Notes: a model not told the origin generated them from the sequence alone. Positions 1 to 5,678 are shown, counted from the first letter of the stretch. The stretch: DNA of 5,852 nt from Clostridia bacterium (GCA_017529175.1 JAFXNX010000130.1:1-5852), one strand, 5' to 3'. A program made the numbers and translations.

Positions 1-2
1 AC

Positions 3-131
3 TACGAACTGGTAGCTATCATCAATATCCTCATTCAATGTAAAAAGTGCGGGTGCAGTAAGGAGATCCCCGCCGGAAGCACTCTTGCGGCAAACGCTTT
101 TCTTCACTGCGACGAGATCCGTCTGACTTGA
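3..131 (+). CDS. C-terminal fragment of an unidentified protein (runs off the left edge)
   Basis: An open frame enters from the left edge in frame 3 and runs 42 codons to a TGA at 129-131. The visible tail starts YELVAIINILIQCKKCGC and ends HCDEIRLT. It has three closely spaced cysteines (a CxxCxC cluster) and one later cysteine, which could be part of a metal-binding or disulphide region. I do not recognise the family. Codon use is compatible with coding (many ATC, GCC and GAG codons) and no other frame is open through the same stretch, but the fragment is short and has no visible start or Shine-Dalgarno. It lies in the same orientation as the small Cys-rich gene downstream, about 85 nt away. 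It could be a chance open frame. Confidence 0.4.
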   Translation, partial: YELVAIINILIQCKKCGCSKEIPAGSTLAANAFLHCDEIRLT

Positions 132-158
132 TTAACAATTTTTTTGACAGGGCATATA

Positions 159-195
159 TTGATATCAGAGCGCGGCGATCGCGTTCTGATATCAA
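159..195. repeat. 16-bp inverted repeat (hairpin) upstream of the small Cys-rich gene
   Basis: The arms are 159-174 (TTGATATCAGAGCGCG) and 180-195 (CGCGTTCTGATATCAA), with a 5-nt loop GCGAT. All positions pair except one G-T wobble. No T-run follows on either strand, so it is not a standard intrinsic terminator. It sits between the stop at 131 and the AAAGGA ribosome binding site at 199-204. It may be an operator, an mRNA 5'-end stabiliser or a processing site. The structure is seen directly; the role is inference. Confidence 0.75.
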
Positions 196-198
196 ATG

Positions 199-204
199 AA
201 AGGA
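199..204 (+). promoter_or_regulatory. ribosome binding site that favours start 216
   Basis: AAAGGA lies 11 nt before ATG 216, directly after the 3' arm of the inverted repeat. Neither ATG 144 nor ATG 234 has a comparable site. Confidence 0.4.
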
Positions 205-215
205 TCGCGTCGGCT

Positions 216-365
216 ATGCCGATGCAAATCAAAATGAACTGTCTTTGCAACCTTTTCGATAACGAAGTCGTTTGGCTCGTAATAATCGCTCTTCTTATCC
301 TCAATGCAACTTGCAACGGATGCGGCGGCACAAACCGCGCTTTCGGCTGCGGCTGCAACGGCTGA
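216..365 (+). CDS. small cysteine-rich single-helix membrane protein (49 aa; possibly 43 aa)
   Basis: The frame encodes MPMQIKMNCLCNLFDNEV, then a strongly hydrophobic stretch (VVWLVIIALLIL), then a Cys/Gly-rich tail ending FGCGCNG. Six cysteines flank one predicted membrane helix: CLC before it, and CNGC and CGC after it. As I recall, Clostridia carry many such short proteins, annotated as hypothetical or 'high-cysteine' proteins and sometimes tied to sporulation or the cell surface; the true function is unknown. I chose ATG 216 because AAAGGA at 199-204 lies 11 nt upstream. ATG 234 would give the shorter MNCLC form typical of the relatives I remember but lacks a clear ribosome site. The frame is open back to 144, but that start would place the inverted repeat at 159-195 inside the coding region. 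The gene converges on the minus-strand primosome operon across a hairpin pair. Confidence 0.6.
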   Translation: MPMQIKMNCLCNLFDNEVVWLVIIALLILNATCNGCGGTNRAFGCGCNG

Positions 366-415
366 CGGAAGACGGTCGGGGCGGAACGCCCTGACGAACA
401 TATAAACATTATCGG

Positions 416-445
416 CACGGCGCAGATTTTACGATCTGCGCCGTG
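416..445. terminator. bidirectional terminator-like hairpin between convergent genes
   Basis: A perfect 12-bp GC-rich stem (CACGGCGCAGAT at 416-427 with ATCTGCGCCGTG at 434-445) closes a 6-nt loop. It lies between the ends of the + strand small gene (365) and the minus-strand helicase-loader gene (477), where a shared terminator is expected. The flanks are AT-rich, but no clean T-tract follows on either strand, so efficiency is uncertain. Confidence 0.65.
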
Positions 446-451
446 ATCATA

Positions 452-470
452 TATTCGGGGACACCGAATA
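452..470 (-). terminator. short hairpin just after the helicase-loader stop codon
   Basis: A 7-bp stem, TATTCGG (452-458) with CCGAATA (464-470), closes a 5-nt loop 6 nt past the TGA of the minus-strand gene. It is followed in that direction by the stronger hairpin at 416-445, so the two may act in tandem as operon end and 3'-end protection. Confidence 0.4.
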
Positions 471-476
471 CGGGTT

Positions 477-1433
477 TCATTTATTAAGTTTCTGGCGGCG
501 TATATCCTGCCCCTTGAAAAGAAGCGGCATGAATTCTCCGAACAAACGGCTCGTGATGCGGTCTGCGTACAGCTCGCGGAGTTCATCGTACGAAAGGTTC
601 GTATTGATGACAGTCGACTTTTCGCCGTTTATCCTCGTATTGATGAGATTGTAAAGGCAGGAAATGGTGAACTGATTCGGGACCTCGCATCCGAGGTCGT
701 CGATTATCAGAAGATCGCAGTCGTAGTATCTTGATTTGATCTCGTCTTCTGTCACGGTCCTCTTGAATCTTTCCGCTTCAAAGTCCGAGAGGATGCCGTC
801 TATCGTGTCGTATACAACTCGGTATCCCTTGTCGATCACAGCCTTTGCGAGGGAAGTCGAAAGATGAGTCTTCCCGAGACCGGTGTCGCCGATCATGAGA
901 TAGTTTCTCGGCAGATCGGGCGAGAAATTATCGGCGAAATCTTTCAGAGTATCAAAGTTGATCTTTGCAAATTTCAGAGCGTCGCCGGAATAGTATTTGA
1001 GATCGAAAGTATCGAATGACTGCGTCTTCGCGAGTTTTCCGATACCCGAATCCTCAAGCGCCGCAACGGCGACCTCCCGACGCAGGCACTCGCAAACCTT
1101 CGTTCCGACAAATCCGGTGTCAGAACATACGGGGCACTCGAAACGGACGTCGGTATAGTCCTCGGGATATCCCGCCGCGGCGAGAAGGGACGCGCGCTTC
1201 TTTCTGATCTCGAGGTTTCTCGCTTTCAGCTGTGCGATCTTTTCGTCGACGTGCTCGCCTGACGTTATGGCGGTGAGAACAGAGAGCGACGTTGAGGAGA
1301 GCTCGCGGTCGATCTCAACTGTTTCCGGGATCGCCGCGTGGATCTCGAGACATCTTGCGTTTGCTGCGTCCTCCGCCGCTTTTCTTTTGTTTGCGAATCT
1401 CTCTATAACTTCGGAAGTTTTACTCTTTATCAT
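477..1433 (-). CDS. dnaI: DnaI/DnaC-like replicative helicase loader ATPase (318 aa)
   Basis: This is an AAA+ ATPase of the DnaC/DnaI/IstB family, expected to load the replicative helicase DnaB/DnaC onto DNA at the origin and at restarted forks, in the cytoplasm. The N-terminal third (about 1-95) is helical and charged. It is followed by a zinc-binding segment with C100, C103, C114 and C116, the arrangement seen in DnaI-type loaders. Walker A is GDTGLGKT at 182-189, Walker B is LLIIDDLG at 241-248, the sensor-I Asn lies in INTNLS (276-281), and the arginine-finger region is DRITSRLFGE (291-300). The length matches DnaI (about 310 aa) and exceeds IS21 IstB (about 250 aa); no istA-like transposase gene is nearby. 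The start is fixed by AGGAG, which sits right after the DnaD-gene stop, 11 nt upstream, suggesting coupled translation. The gene symbol rests on domain order and gene pairing. Confidence 0.88.
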   Translation of the reverse strand: MIKSKTSEVIERFANKRKAAEDAANARCLEIHAAIPETVEIDRELSSTSLSVLTAITSGEHVDEKIAQLKARNLEIRKKRASLLAAAGYPEDYTDVRFECPVCSDTGFVGTKVCECLRREVAVAALEDSGIGKLAKTQSFDTFDLKYYSGDALKFAKINFDTLKDFADNFSPDLPRNYLMIGDTGLGKTHLSTSLAKAVIDKGYRVVYDTIDGILSDFEAERFKRTVTEDEIKSRYYDCDLLIIDDLGCEVPNQFTISCLYNLINTRINGEKSTVINTNLSYDELRELYADRITSRLFGEFMPLLFKGQDIRRQKLNK

Positions 1434-1444
1434 ATATTACTCCT

Positions 1445-2443
1445 TCAGTTGTTTTTATCCGAATAGGAACGCTTGATAGCGGCTTCGAAGAAATCGTCCG
1501 TATCGAAACTGCCTGCGTCCTTTGCTTTTTTTCCTTTTCCGCGGGAAGCGGCGCCGTCCTTGTATTTGCGGGACGCTTCTGCGGCGCCTTCCGGCGTCGT
1601 GATCCCGTTTTCATACCAGTTGGATATGACCTTGTGCATATAGTTCATTTTCGCATCTCCCGTGTTGTCGACCGAAATGTCGTATGCGGCTTTTATGAGT
1701 TCTTGCGAAACGTTCCACTCGTTCCACAGGGCGATGCATTTCTTTTCGTTCGGAGTCAGCGCGCGGGATCCCGTGCCGAAAAGACGTCTGACGTATCCTT
1801 CCGTCGATTTTGCCCCTTCGATATTTTCGTAATAACGCTCAAGCTCGGAATACTCGGTTATCCCTTCGTTCACGAGATTTTCCGCGACACGTTTGACGTA
1901 TTGAAGGGACGTCTTGCCCGCCGCGGCGCAGTGAGAGCAAAGAAGCATTATATACTCGTCTCCGAGCATCAGATAATCGGAAAGAACGACTATCACTCCG
2001 ACCTCGTGTGTGTTGAGGATCTTTCCGAGTATACTGCAGCACTCGTCGACGAGCGTCTTGAGTTTTTTGTTGCTTCTCAGCTTTTTTGCGATCTCCGCTT
2101 CCGTGTACACGGGAATGCCGTACGAGATAAGAGATACGGTCAGCTCTTTCTTTTCTTTTTTATCCTTTTCCGCATCGTCCTCTTTCGCAGGAAGCGACGC
2201 CCTCGCGCCTTTCAGTCCCGTGACCGAAACGGCGCCGACGCTCTTCCAGAAAGCGAGAGAATCTTTGACCTCGTCCTTCGTTATACCTGCGGCGTCCGCT
2301 ATCTCTTCGGCGGTCGCGTCGCGTTTTGAGATCGAGTAAACGAGGACCTTCAGGTCGTTACCGCTTGCAGACTTCAGATTATCAAGGACCTGCGATGACG
2401 GAAGCGCGATTATTCCGTCCTTGTACTTCGGATCTATCTTCAT
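1445..2443 (-). CDS. DnaD/DnaB-like primosome protein with winged helix and two DDBH2-type domains (332 aa)
   Basis: This is a Firmicutes helicase-loading initiator related to DnaD and DnaB. Residues about 25-75 form a winged-helix-like segment (EEIADAAGITKDEVKDSL). A Lys/Glu-rich linker covers 86-100. A first DnaB_2/DDBH2-like helical domain spans about 112-196 and carries a weak YxxxVxxxL form of the signature (Y182, V186, L190). A second domain at about 215-283 carries the full YxxxVxxxW motif (Y268, V272, W276) followed by NGI. A Lys/Gly-rich tail leads to a terminal FDTDDFFEAAIKRSY segment; as I recall, this ending is common in clostridial DnaD-domain proteins. GGAG with a short A-run precedes the ATG. 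It is followed after 11 nt by the DnaI-like loader, its expected partner at the origin. Two DDBH2-like domains resemble B. subtilis DnaB more than the single-domain DnaD, so I give no gene symbol. Confidence 0.85.
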   Translation of the reverse strand: MKIDPKYKDGIIALPSSQVLDNLKSASGNDLKVLVYSISKRDATAEEIADAAGITKDEVKDSLAFWKSVGAVSVTGLKGARASLPAKEDDAEKDKKEKKELTVSLISYGIPVYTEAEIAKKLRSNKKLKTLVDECCSILGKILNTHEVGVIVVLSDYLMLGDEYIMLLCSHCAAAGKTSLQYVKRVAENLVNEGITEYSELERYYENIEGAKSTEGYVRRLFGTGSRALTPNEKKCIALWNEWNVSQELIKAAYDISVDNTGDAKMNYMHKVISNWYENGITTPEGAAEASRKYKDGAASRGKGKKAKDAGSFDTDDFFEAAIKRSYSDKNN

Positions 2444-2726
2444 TTTTTACTCCGGTCGTGAATTTTCAGCAAATTTATCTCGGCGGTTGCCTCATTTTTG
2501 ATAGGCATTCGCAAAAGTTTTCTACAGGATGTAGAAAAAGCTGTAGAAAAGTTGCCCCGTGAGGCGTTAAAGTCATATTGCAGAGGCATATTCGGTTTTA
2601 GACGAAAAGCTTAAATATCCGGCAAAGATATGGACGCGTTCCGCTGTAATTCGACATACGCAGTCAAATATGTTTGCCTATTTTGATTTAGGGACGTGTC
2701 GCGTTTACATAAAGCGCAAATTAATG
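2444..2726. other. 283-bp intergenic region between tsaD and the primosome genes
   Basis: The gap holds no convincing gene. It contains the TTTTCTACA 9-mer cluster (2518-2550). Short AT-rich dyads lie just past the tsaD stop: GCAAA/TTTGC around 2716-2738, and GCGTTTA/TAAAGCGC around 2701-2716. Neither has a T-tract, so no clear tsaD terminator can be named. A weak minus-strand promoter, TTGCCG-17-TCTAAA at roughly 2593-2621, is possible but matches only 4 of 6 bases in each box. Confidence 0.5.
2518..2550. repeat. three evenly spaced 9-mers (TTTTCTACA/TGTAGAAAA), possible DnaA-box-like operator
   Basis: One inverted copy (TTTTCTACA, 2518-2526) and two direct copies (TGTAGAAAA, 2530-2538 and 2542-2550) lie exactly 12 bp apart with 3-bp spacers, about 75-107 bp upstream of the DnaD-gene start. 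The first copy can pair with either of the others (9 bp with the middle one, 10 bp with the last), so mutually exclusive hairpins are possible. TTTTCTACA has one mismatch to the loose DnaA-box consensus TTWTNCACA. The pattern is seen directly; DnaA binding is inference. Confidence 0.6.
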
Positions 2727-3833
2727 TTAATTGTTTGCTCCATTATCCATAGCGCCTTGCGGCGTATTTTTGTGCGCGGACGCTCCTTCGTCGGATGCAA
2801 ACGCGTTCAGATACGACGTCGCCCTCGTTCCGGAGAGGTATTCAAAGTAGCTTTGCGCTCCGATCATGGCGGCGTTGTCTCCGCAGAGAGACACGGGAGG
2901 TGCGAACAACCTGACGCCGCACCTTTTTGCCGTTTCGGCGACGCTTTGCCTCAGGTGAGAATTTGCAGCGACCCCCCCTGCGAGAACGAGCGTTTTGTAA
3001 CCTGTCGCCGTCAGCGCTTCGCTAAGCTTTGATGTGATCCCGTCTGTAATCGCCCTTGTAAAAGCGGCGGCAACGCTCATCCTGAATTCATCGGACAGCG
3101 TGTCGTCGTCGGAGAGTGCGTTCTTCTGTCTGTATGAATTGATATAGTTGAGCGTAAACGTTTTCAGTCCGCTGAACGAAAAGTCGAGAGTTTCGTCCGA
3201 GATCGCGGGGGAGGGGAACTTCATATCCCGTATCGCCTCCGGACACTTCTCAAACCCTTCCGCGGCAAGGCGGTCCATAGCGGCGCCTCCCGGATACGGA
3301 AGACCCAGAACTCTTCCTATTTTGTCGAACGCTTCGCCCGCCGCGTCGTCGCGCGTCGAGCCTATCTCGACGAAATCCGAAGGAGTTCTAACGTCGTAAA
3401 GGGAAGTATGTCCTCCGGAGACGATCAGAGCCAAAAACGGCGCTTCAAGCTCGTCCGACGTAAAGTACGCCGCCGCCGCGTGCCCTTTGATATGGTCTAC
3501 CGGTATCAGCGGCACTCCGAGAGCGAACGAAAGAGATTTCGCAAAGCTGACTCCGACGAGAAGAGAGCCGATAAGTCCCGGAGCATAAGTGACGCCGACG
3601 GCGTCGATCTTTGAAAGCGGGACTCCGGACGATGCGACCGCTTCCTTTGCAACGCGGCTCACGGCTTCGATATGAGCTCTGCTCGCGATCTCCGGAACGA
3701 CGCCTCCGTAAAGGGCGTGCGTCGCTATCTGCGTATACACCGTATTTGAAAGTATCCTCCTTTTGCCCCTCTCCATTTCGACAACTGCGCAAGAGGTCTC
3801 GTCGCATGAGGATTCAATTGCAAGTATGAACAT
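2727..3833 (-). CDS. tsaD: TsaD (Gcp/YgjD/Kae1), tRNA N6-threonylcarbamoyladenosine transferase (368 aa)
   Basis: TsaD transfers the threonylcarbamoyl group from TC-AMP to A37 of ANN-decoding tRNAs, acting with TsaB and TsaE in the cytoplasm. The protein opens with the canonical MFILAIESSCDETS. It carries PEIASRAH (47-54), the metal-binding HxxxH pair in VDHIKGH (H114, H118), the ATP-binding VSGGHTSLYDV (138-148), DDAAGEAFDKIGRVLGLPYP (162-181), LDFSFSGLKT (216-225), AGGVAANSHLR (285-295) and SLCGDNAAMIG (315-325), where D319 is the third metal ligand. The core is intact. The last 30 or so residues are a low-complexity extension beyond the usual length of about 340. The Shine-Dalgarno is GGTGATC, matching the 3' part of the extended consensus, 7 nt before ATG from its GGTGA core. 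The start lies 32 nt after the lipoprotein gene in the same transcript; tsaB and tsaE are not in the window. Confidence 0.97.
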   Translation of the reverse strand: MFILAIESSCDETSCAVVEMERGKRRILSNTVYTQIATHALYGGVVPEIASRAHIEAVSRVAKEAVASSGVPLSKIDAVGVTYAPGLIGSLLVGVSFAKSLSFALGVPLIPVDHIKGHAAAAYFTSDELEAPFLALIVSGGHTSLYDVRTPSDFVEIGSTRDDAAGEAFDKIGRVLGLPYPGGAAMDRLAAEGFEKCPEAIRDMKFPSPAISDETLDFSFSGLKTFTLNYINSYRQKNALSDDDTLSDEFRMSVAAAFTRAITDGITSKLSEALTATGYKTLVLAGGVAANSHLRQSVAETAKRCGVRLFAPPVSLCGDNAAMIGAQSYFEYLSGTRATSYLNAFASDEGASAHKNTPQGAMDNGANN

Positions 3834-3865
3834 TGATCGATCACCGTACTTTCGATAATTGTACG

Positions 3866-4516
3866 TTAATTCGCGCCGTCGTCCGACGGTATGAAACGGT
3901 CGATAAGACCGGTCACGTCCGCGTACGTTTTGTTTTCTCTGACGAAAAGATACGACGCGCCTTCGTAAACGAGATAATCCACCGAATAAAGCAGCATAGG
4001 ATAATCTTCCGAGTAGAATTTCAGCGTATAAACGGACGAAGGTTCATCTATCAGCGTTTTCATTTCTCCCAACGCCGCCGCCGACACGAGCTTTCCGATA
4101 AGCGTTTTGTCTTCTATCGTTGCAAACGATACGACGTTCTCGTCTTCCTGGCAGATGAAACACTTTGAATAATCTATTCTGTCAAACGCGGGGATCTCTA
4201 ACCCTTCGCGGTAATATACGGTCGTCGCGGCGCCGGAGTACTCTCCGGACATCCACTCGTCGACGGAAACGGGCTTGCCGTCAAGGTCTGTCATCGTATA
4301 AAGATCGAACGCCCCGTCCTTAACAGCGCACTTTTCGCCCATACCGCAAGGCTGGAAGCCGATCGGAGCGGCGATAAAGCGGTGTCCCGTCTCTTCCGAC
4401 ACTATCGCTCCGTCCTCGTACTTGAAGTTTTCGTATCCGTCGTCATCGCCGCAGGATGATGCGAAGAGAGCGAGGAAAACGAAGAGGACGGCAAGGAACA
4501 ATGAAGTCTTTTTCAT
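3866..4516 (-). CDS. predicted lipoprotein of unknown function (216 aa)
   Basis: The N-terminus is a lipoprotein signal peptide: MKK, a hydrophobic run (residues 5-18), then FASSC with the lipid-anchored cysteine at position 22, followed by GDDD. The -3 residue is Ala rather than the usual Leu, so the lipobox is slightly loose. The mature protein is acidic and should sit on the outer face of the membrane. It has four further cysteines, in PCGMGEKC and KCFIC, which could form disulphides or bind metal. I do not recognise the family and no catalytic motif is visible. The start codon lies 3 nt after the dCMP deaminase stop, and no strong ribosome site is present, so translation is probably coupled. 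Its place between two housekeeping genes suggests operon membership rather than a shared pathway. Confidence 0.8.
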   Translation of the reverse strand: MKKTSLFLAVLFVFLALFASSCGDDDGYENFKYEDGAIVSEETGHRFIAAPIGFQPCGMGEKCAVKDGAFDLYTMTDLDGKPVSVDEWMSGEYSGAATTVYYREGLEIPAFDRIDYSKCFICQEDENVVSFATIEDKTLIGKLVSAAALGEMKTLIDEPSSVYTLKFYSEDYPMLLYSVDYLVYEGASYLFVRENKTYADVTGLIDRFIPSDDGAN

Positions 4517-4519
4517 ATA

Positions 4520-5008
4520 TCAATATCCGAATTTTCCGGACAGGCTGTCGTCGTTTTCTATCCAGTCGGAAACGCTGTATTCCGTATATGTATCTTTGTC
4601 TTCACGCACAACGACCTTCTCGATACCGGCGTTTATGACCATGCGCTTGCACATCATGCAGGAGCAGGTGTTGGGAATAACGTCGCCGCTTTCGGGGTCG
4701 GTACAGCACATAAACAGCGTTGAGCCGATCATCTTGTCGCGATCCGCGGCGATGATAGCGTTCGCTTCCGCGTGAACGCTGCGGCACATTTCGTATCTTT
4801 CGCCGCGCGGGATGCCGAGCTTGTCTCTTGCGCAGTACTTGAGGTCGGTGCAGTTGAGTCTTCCGCGCGGCGCTCCGTTATATCCCGTTGATATTATTAC
4901 GTCGTTTTTAACGATGATCGCGCCGAAGCGGCGGCGAAGACAGGTGCTTCTTTCAGACACCGTTTCCGCTATGTCGAGATAATAATTGATCTTGCTGACA
5001 CGTTCCAT
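4520..5008 (-). CDS. deoxycytidylate (dCMP) deaminase, ComEB-type (162 aa)
   Basis: The enzyme deaminates dCMP to dUMP, feeding thymidylate synthesis. Zinc-site motifs are HAEANAI (H79, catalytic E81) and a CxxC at C117/C120 within NTCSCMMCKRMVINAGI; Ser replaces the Pro normally preceding the first cysteine of PCxxC. The stretch from LGIPRGERY through CRSVHAEANAII is typical of Firmicutes dCMP deaminases. I start at ATG 5008 (MERVSKINYYLD) because AAGGAG lies 6-7 nt upstream; an in-frame ATG at 5044 would add 12 residues across that ribosome site and lies at the expected transcription start. It is the first gene of a tight minus-strand operon with the lipoprotein (3-nt gap) and tsaD. No comE competence genes are next to it. 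Confidence 0.92.
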   Translation of the reverse strand: MERVSKINYYLDIAETVSERSTCLRRRFGAIIVKNDVIISTGYNGAPRGRLNCTDLKYCARDKLGIPRGERYEMCRSVHAEANAIIAADRDKMIGSTLFMCCTDPESGDVIPNTCSCMMCKRMVINAGIEKVVVREDKDTYTEYSVSDWIENDDSLSGKFGY

Positions 5009-5048
5009 ATCAAGCTCCTTATTACTGTAATACATAAATAACAATTAT

Positions 5049-5077
5049 ATTATACGACAATAATCTTGATAAATCAA
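5049..5077 (-). promoter_or_regulatory. promoter of the dCMP deaminase-lipoprotein-tsaD operon
   Basis: On the minus strand, TTGATT (5072-5077) and a perfect TATAAT (5049-5054) are separated by 17 bp. Transcription should start near 5042, giving a leader of about 34 nt to ATG 5008. This fits a sigma-A promoter. Confidence 0.7.
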
Positions 5078-5079
5078 GA
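5064..5079. promoter_or_regulatory. 7-2-7 palindrome over the -35 box (possible operator)
   Basis: TCTTGAT (5064-5070) and ATCAAGA (5073-5079) form a perfect inverted repeat with a 2-bp centre that covers the -35 box at 5072-5077. A repressor bound here would block the promoter. It may also be chance in AT-rich DNA. Confidence 0.35.
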
Positions 5080-5116
5080 ACAAATGATATTTACATACTC
5101 GTTGAATAATACAGAT

Positions 5117-5144
5117 TAAAGAGAGCTTGTAAAAACTCTCTTTA
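5117..5144 (-). terminator. hairpin, possible terminator of the PspC-domain gene
   Basis: TAAAGAGAG (5117-5125) pairs with CTCTCTTTA (5136-5144), and two more inner pairs are possible with a bulged base. It lies downstream of the minus-strand PspC gene and upstream of the deaminase promoter, where it would insulate the two. The tail is T-rich but has no long T-run, so the terminator call is tentative. Confidence 0.4.
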
Positions 5145-5167
5145 TGTGTCGTCCATGAAGTAGAACA

Positions 5168-5212
5168 GCGAAGGATCTACGAAAAATGCTTTGATTTTCG
5201 TAGATCCTTCGC
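5168..5212. repeat. 18-bp perfect inverted repeat, candidate dispersed intergenic repeat element
   Basis: The arm 5168-5185 (GCGAAGGATCTACGAAAA) is perfectly complementary to 5195-5212, with a 9-nt loop. The outer GCGAAGGATCT/AGATCCTTCGC part, and a TGTCGTCC block at 5147-5154, resemble a dispersed intergenic repeat I recall from gut Firmicutes and other bacteria, built from a TGTCATCC-type block followed by GCGAAGGATCT. The element may therefore span about 5147-5212. There is no T-tract on either side. The hairpin is certain; the family link is from memory. Confidence 0.65.
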
Positions 5213-5294
5213 CATACTTTTAGATGATAGCGGTTGGTTATTACAGTAACTAACTTAAAGATTCAAATCACAAATTAGAAATAGCGGTGTATAT

Positions 5295-5678
5295 TCAATT
5301 GTCGATCATTTCGGTTTGTGTGCATACGACAATGTAGATAATCAACCAAATTGGCCAAAGCGGTACAAAAAGCATAATGATTCGTCCTAGCCAACGGTTA
5401 ATACCATAGCATTTTTCAGCTCCGGAAAAAACACCGCCTAATAGTTTCCCTTCTTTGATTCTGTAAAATTTAGTTGATTTCGAAGCTTTTGTAAAAGCAT
5501 TTTTGTTACTTGCGCCGCTGAGACCAACGCCGCATTTTAAGCATACGGCTTGATTTGAACTTGTTTCAGAACCGCAATTTGGACAAAACTTGTCGCCGTT
5601 TCCCTTCGCAACTCCACAGGAAATACAAATTTCAGCTTCATCTGAAATTTTAGCTCCGCAATTTCTACAGAATGACAT
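5295..5678 (-). CDS. double zinc-ribbon, PspC-domain membrane protein (127 aa)
   Basis: Two CxxC...CxxC zinc ribbons lie at the N-terminus: C4, C7, C18 and C21, then C32, C35, C46 and C49. A Ser/Lys-rich linker follows (about 52-70), then a PspC-like domain (about 72-120: KLLGGVFSGAEKCYGINRWLGR and a membrane helix at about 99-118). PspC proteins belong to the phage-shock or envelope-stress family, as membrane sensors or toxins; fusions with zinc ribbons are known in Firmicutes, mostly uncharacterised. The ribbons are probably cytoplasmic. GGGAGG lies upstream of the ATG. Codons such as AGA, AAT, ATT and TTA are frequent, unlike the GC-richer neighbours, suggesting a different origin. The gene has a near-ideal promoter embedded in an operator and is divergent from an XRE-type regulator. 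The biological role here is inferred from the domain only. Confidence 0.85.
   Translation of the reverse strand: MSFCRNCGAKISDEAEICISCGVAKGNGDKFCPNCGSETSSNQAVCLKCGVGLSGASNKNAFTKASKSTKFYRIKEGKLLGGVFSGAEKCYGINRWLGRIIMLFVPLWPIWLIIYIVVCTQTEMIDN

Larger units (their letters stand above)
5009..5294. other. AT-rich 286-bp intergenic region with hairpins
   Basis: The region between the dCMP deaminase start and the PspC-gene stop is AT-rich and holds no credible gene. It contains the deaminase promoter (5049-5077), a hairpin at 5117-5144, a long inverted repeat at 5168-5212, and an 8-bp dyad with one wobble pair, GTTGGTTA (5233-5240) with TAACTAAC (5247-5254). Nothing is visible from 5255 to 5294. 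Confidence 0.55.

Noticed and set aside
159..195. The inverted repeat read as an intrinsic terminator for the upstream fragment
   Set aside because: No T-run follows the stem on either strand.
196..237. A 13-codon frame (MKGSRRLCRCKSK) whose stop overlaps ATG 234 as ATGA
   Set aside because: It has no ribosome site and overlaps the AAAGGA that serves start 216. It would matter only if 234 were the true start of the Cys-rich gene.
104..586. A 160-codon minus-strand open frame across the 416-470 hairpins
   Set aside because: It overlaps the 3' end of the helicase-loader gene in another frame, runs antisense to the Cys-rich gene, and has no recognisable domain.
1016..1207. A 63-codon + strand open frame inside the helicase-loader gene
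   Set aside because: It is antisense to the zinc-motif region, Arg/Pro-rich, and without a ribosome site or family resemblance.
1634..2329. A 231-codon open frame on the + strand
   Set aside because: It is antisense to the DnaD-domain gene, its translation is rich in Arg/Phe and shows no domain, and the minus-strand product has clear family motifs and a ribosome site.
477..2443. The helicase-loader ATPase as IstB of an IS21-type element
   Set aside because: The partner is a DnaD-domain protein, not a DDE transposase. The protein is longer than IstB and has the DnaI-type zinc cysteines, and no terminal repeats were seen.
2743..2751. TTATCCATA, one base from the strict DnaA box
   Set aside because: It lies in the 3' coding end of tsaD as a lone copy, so chance is the simplest explanation.
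5009..5044. A 12-residue N-terminal extension of the dCMP deaminase starting at ATG 5044
   Set aside because: It would cover the AAGGAG ribosome site and begin at the predicted transcription start; the family normally begins at MERVSK-like sequence.
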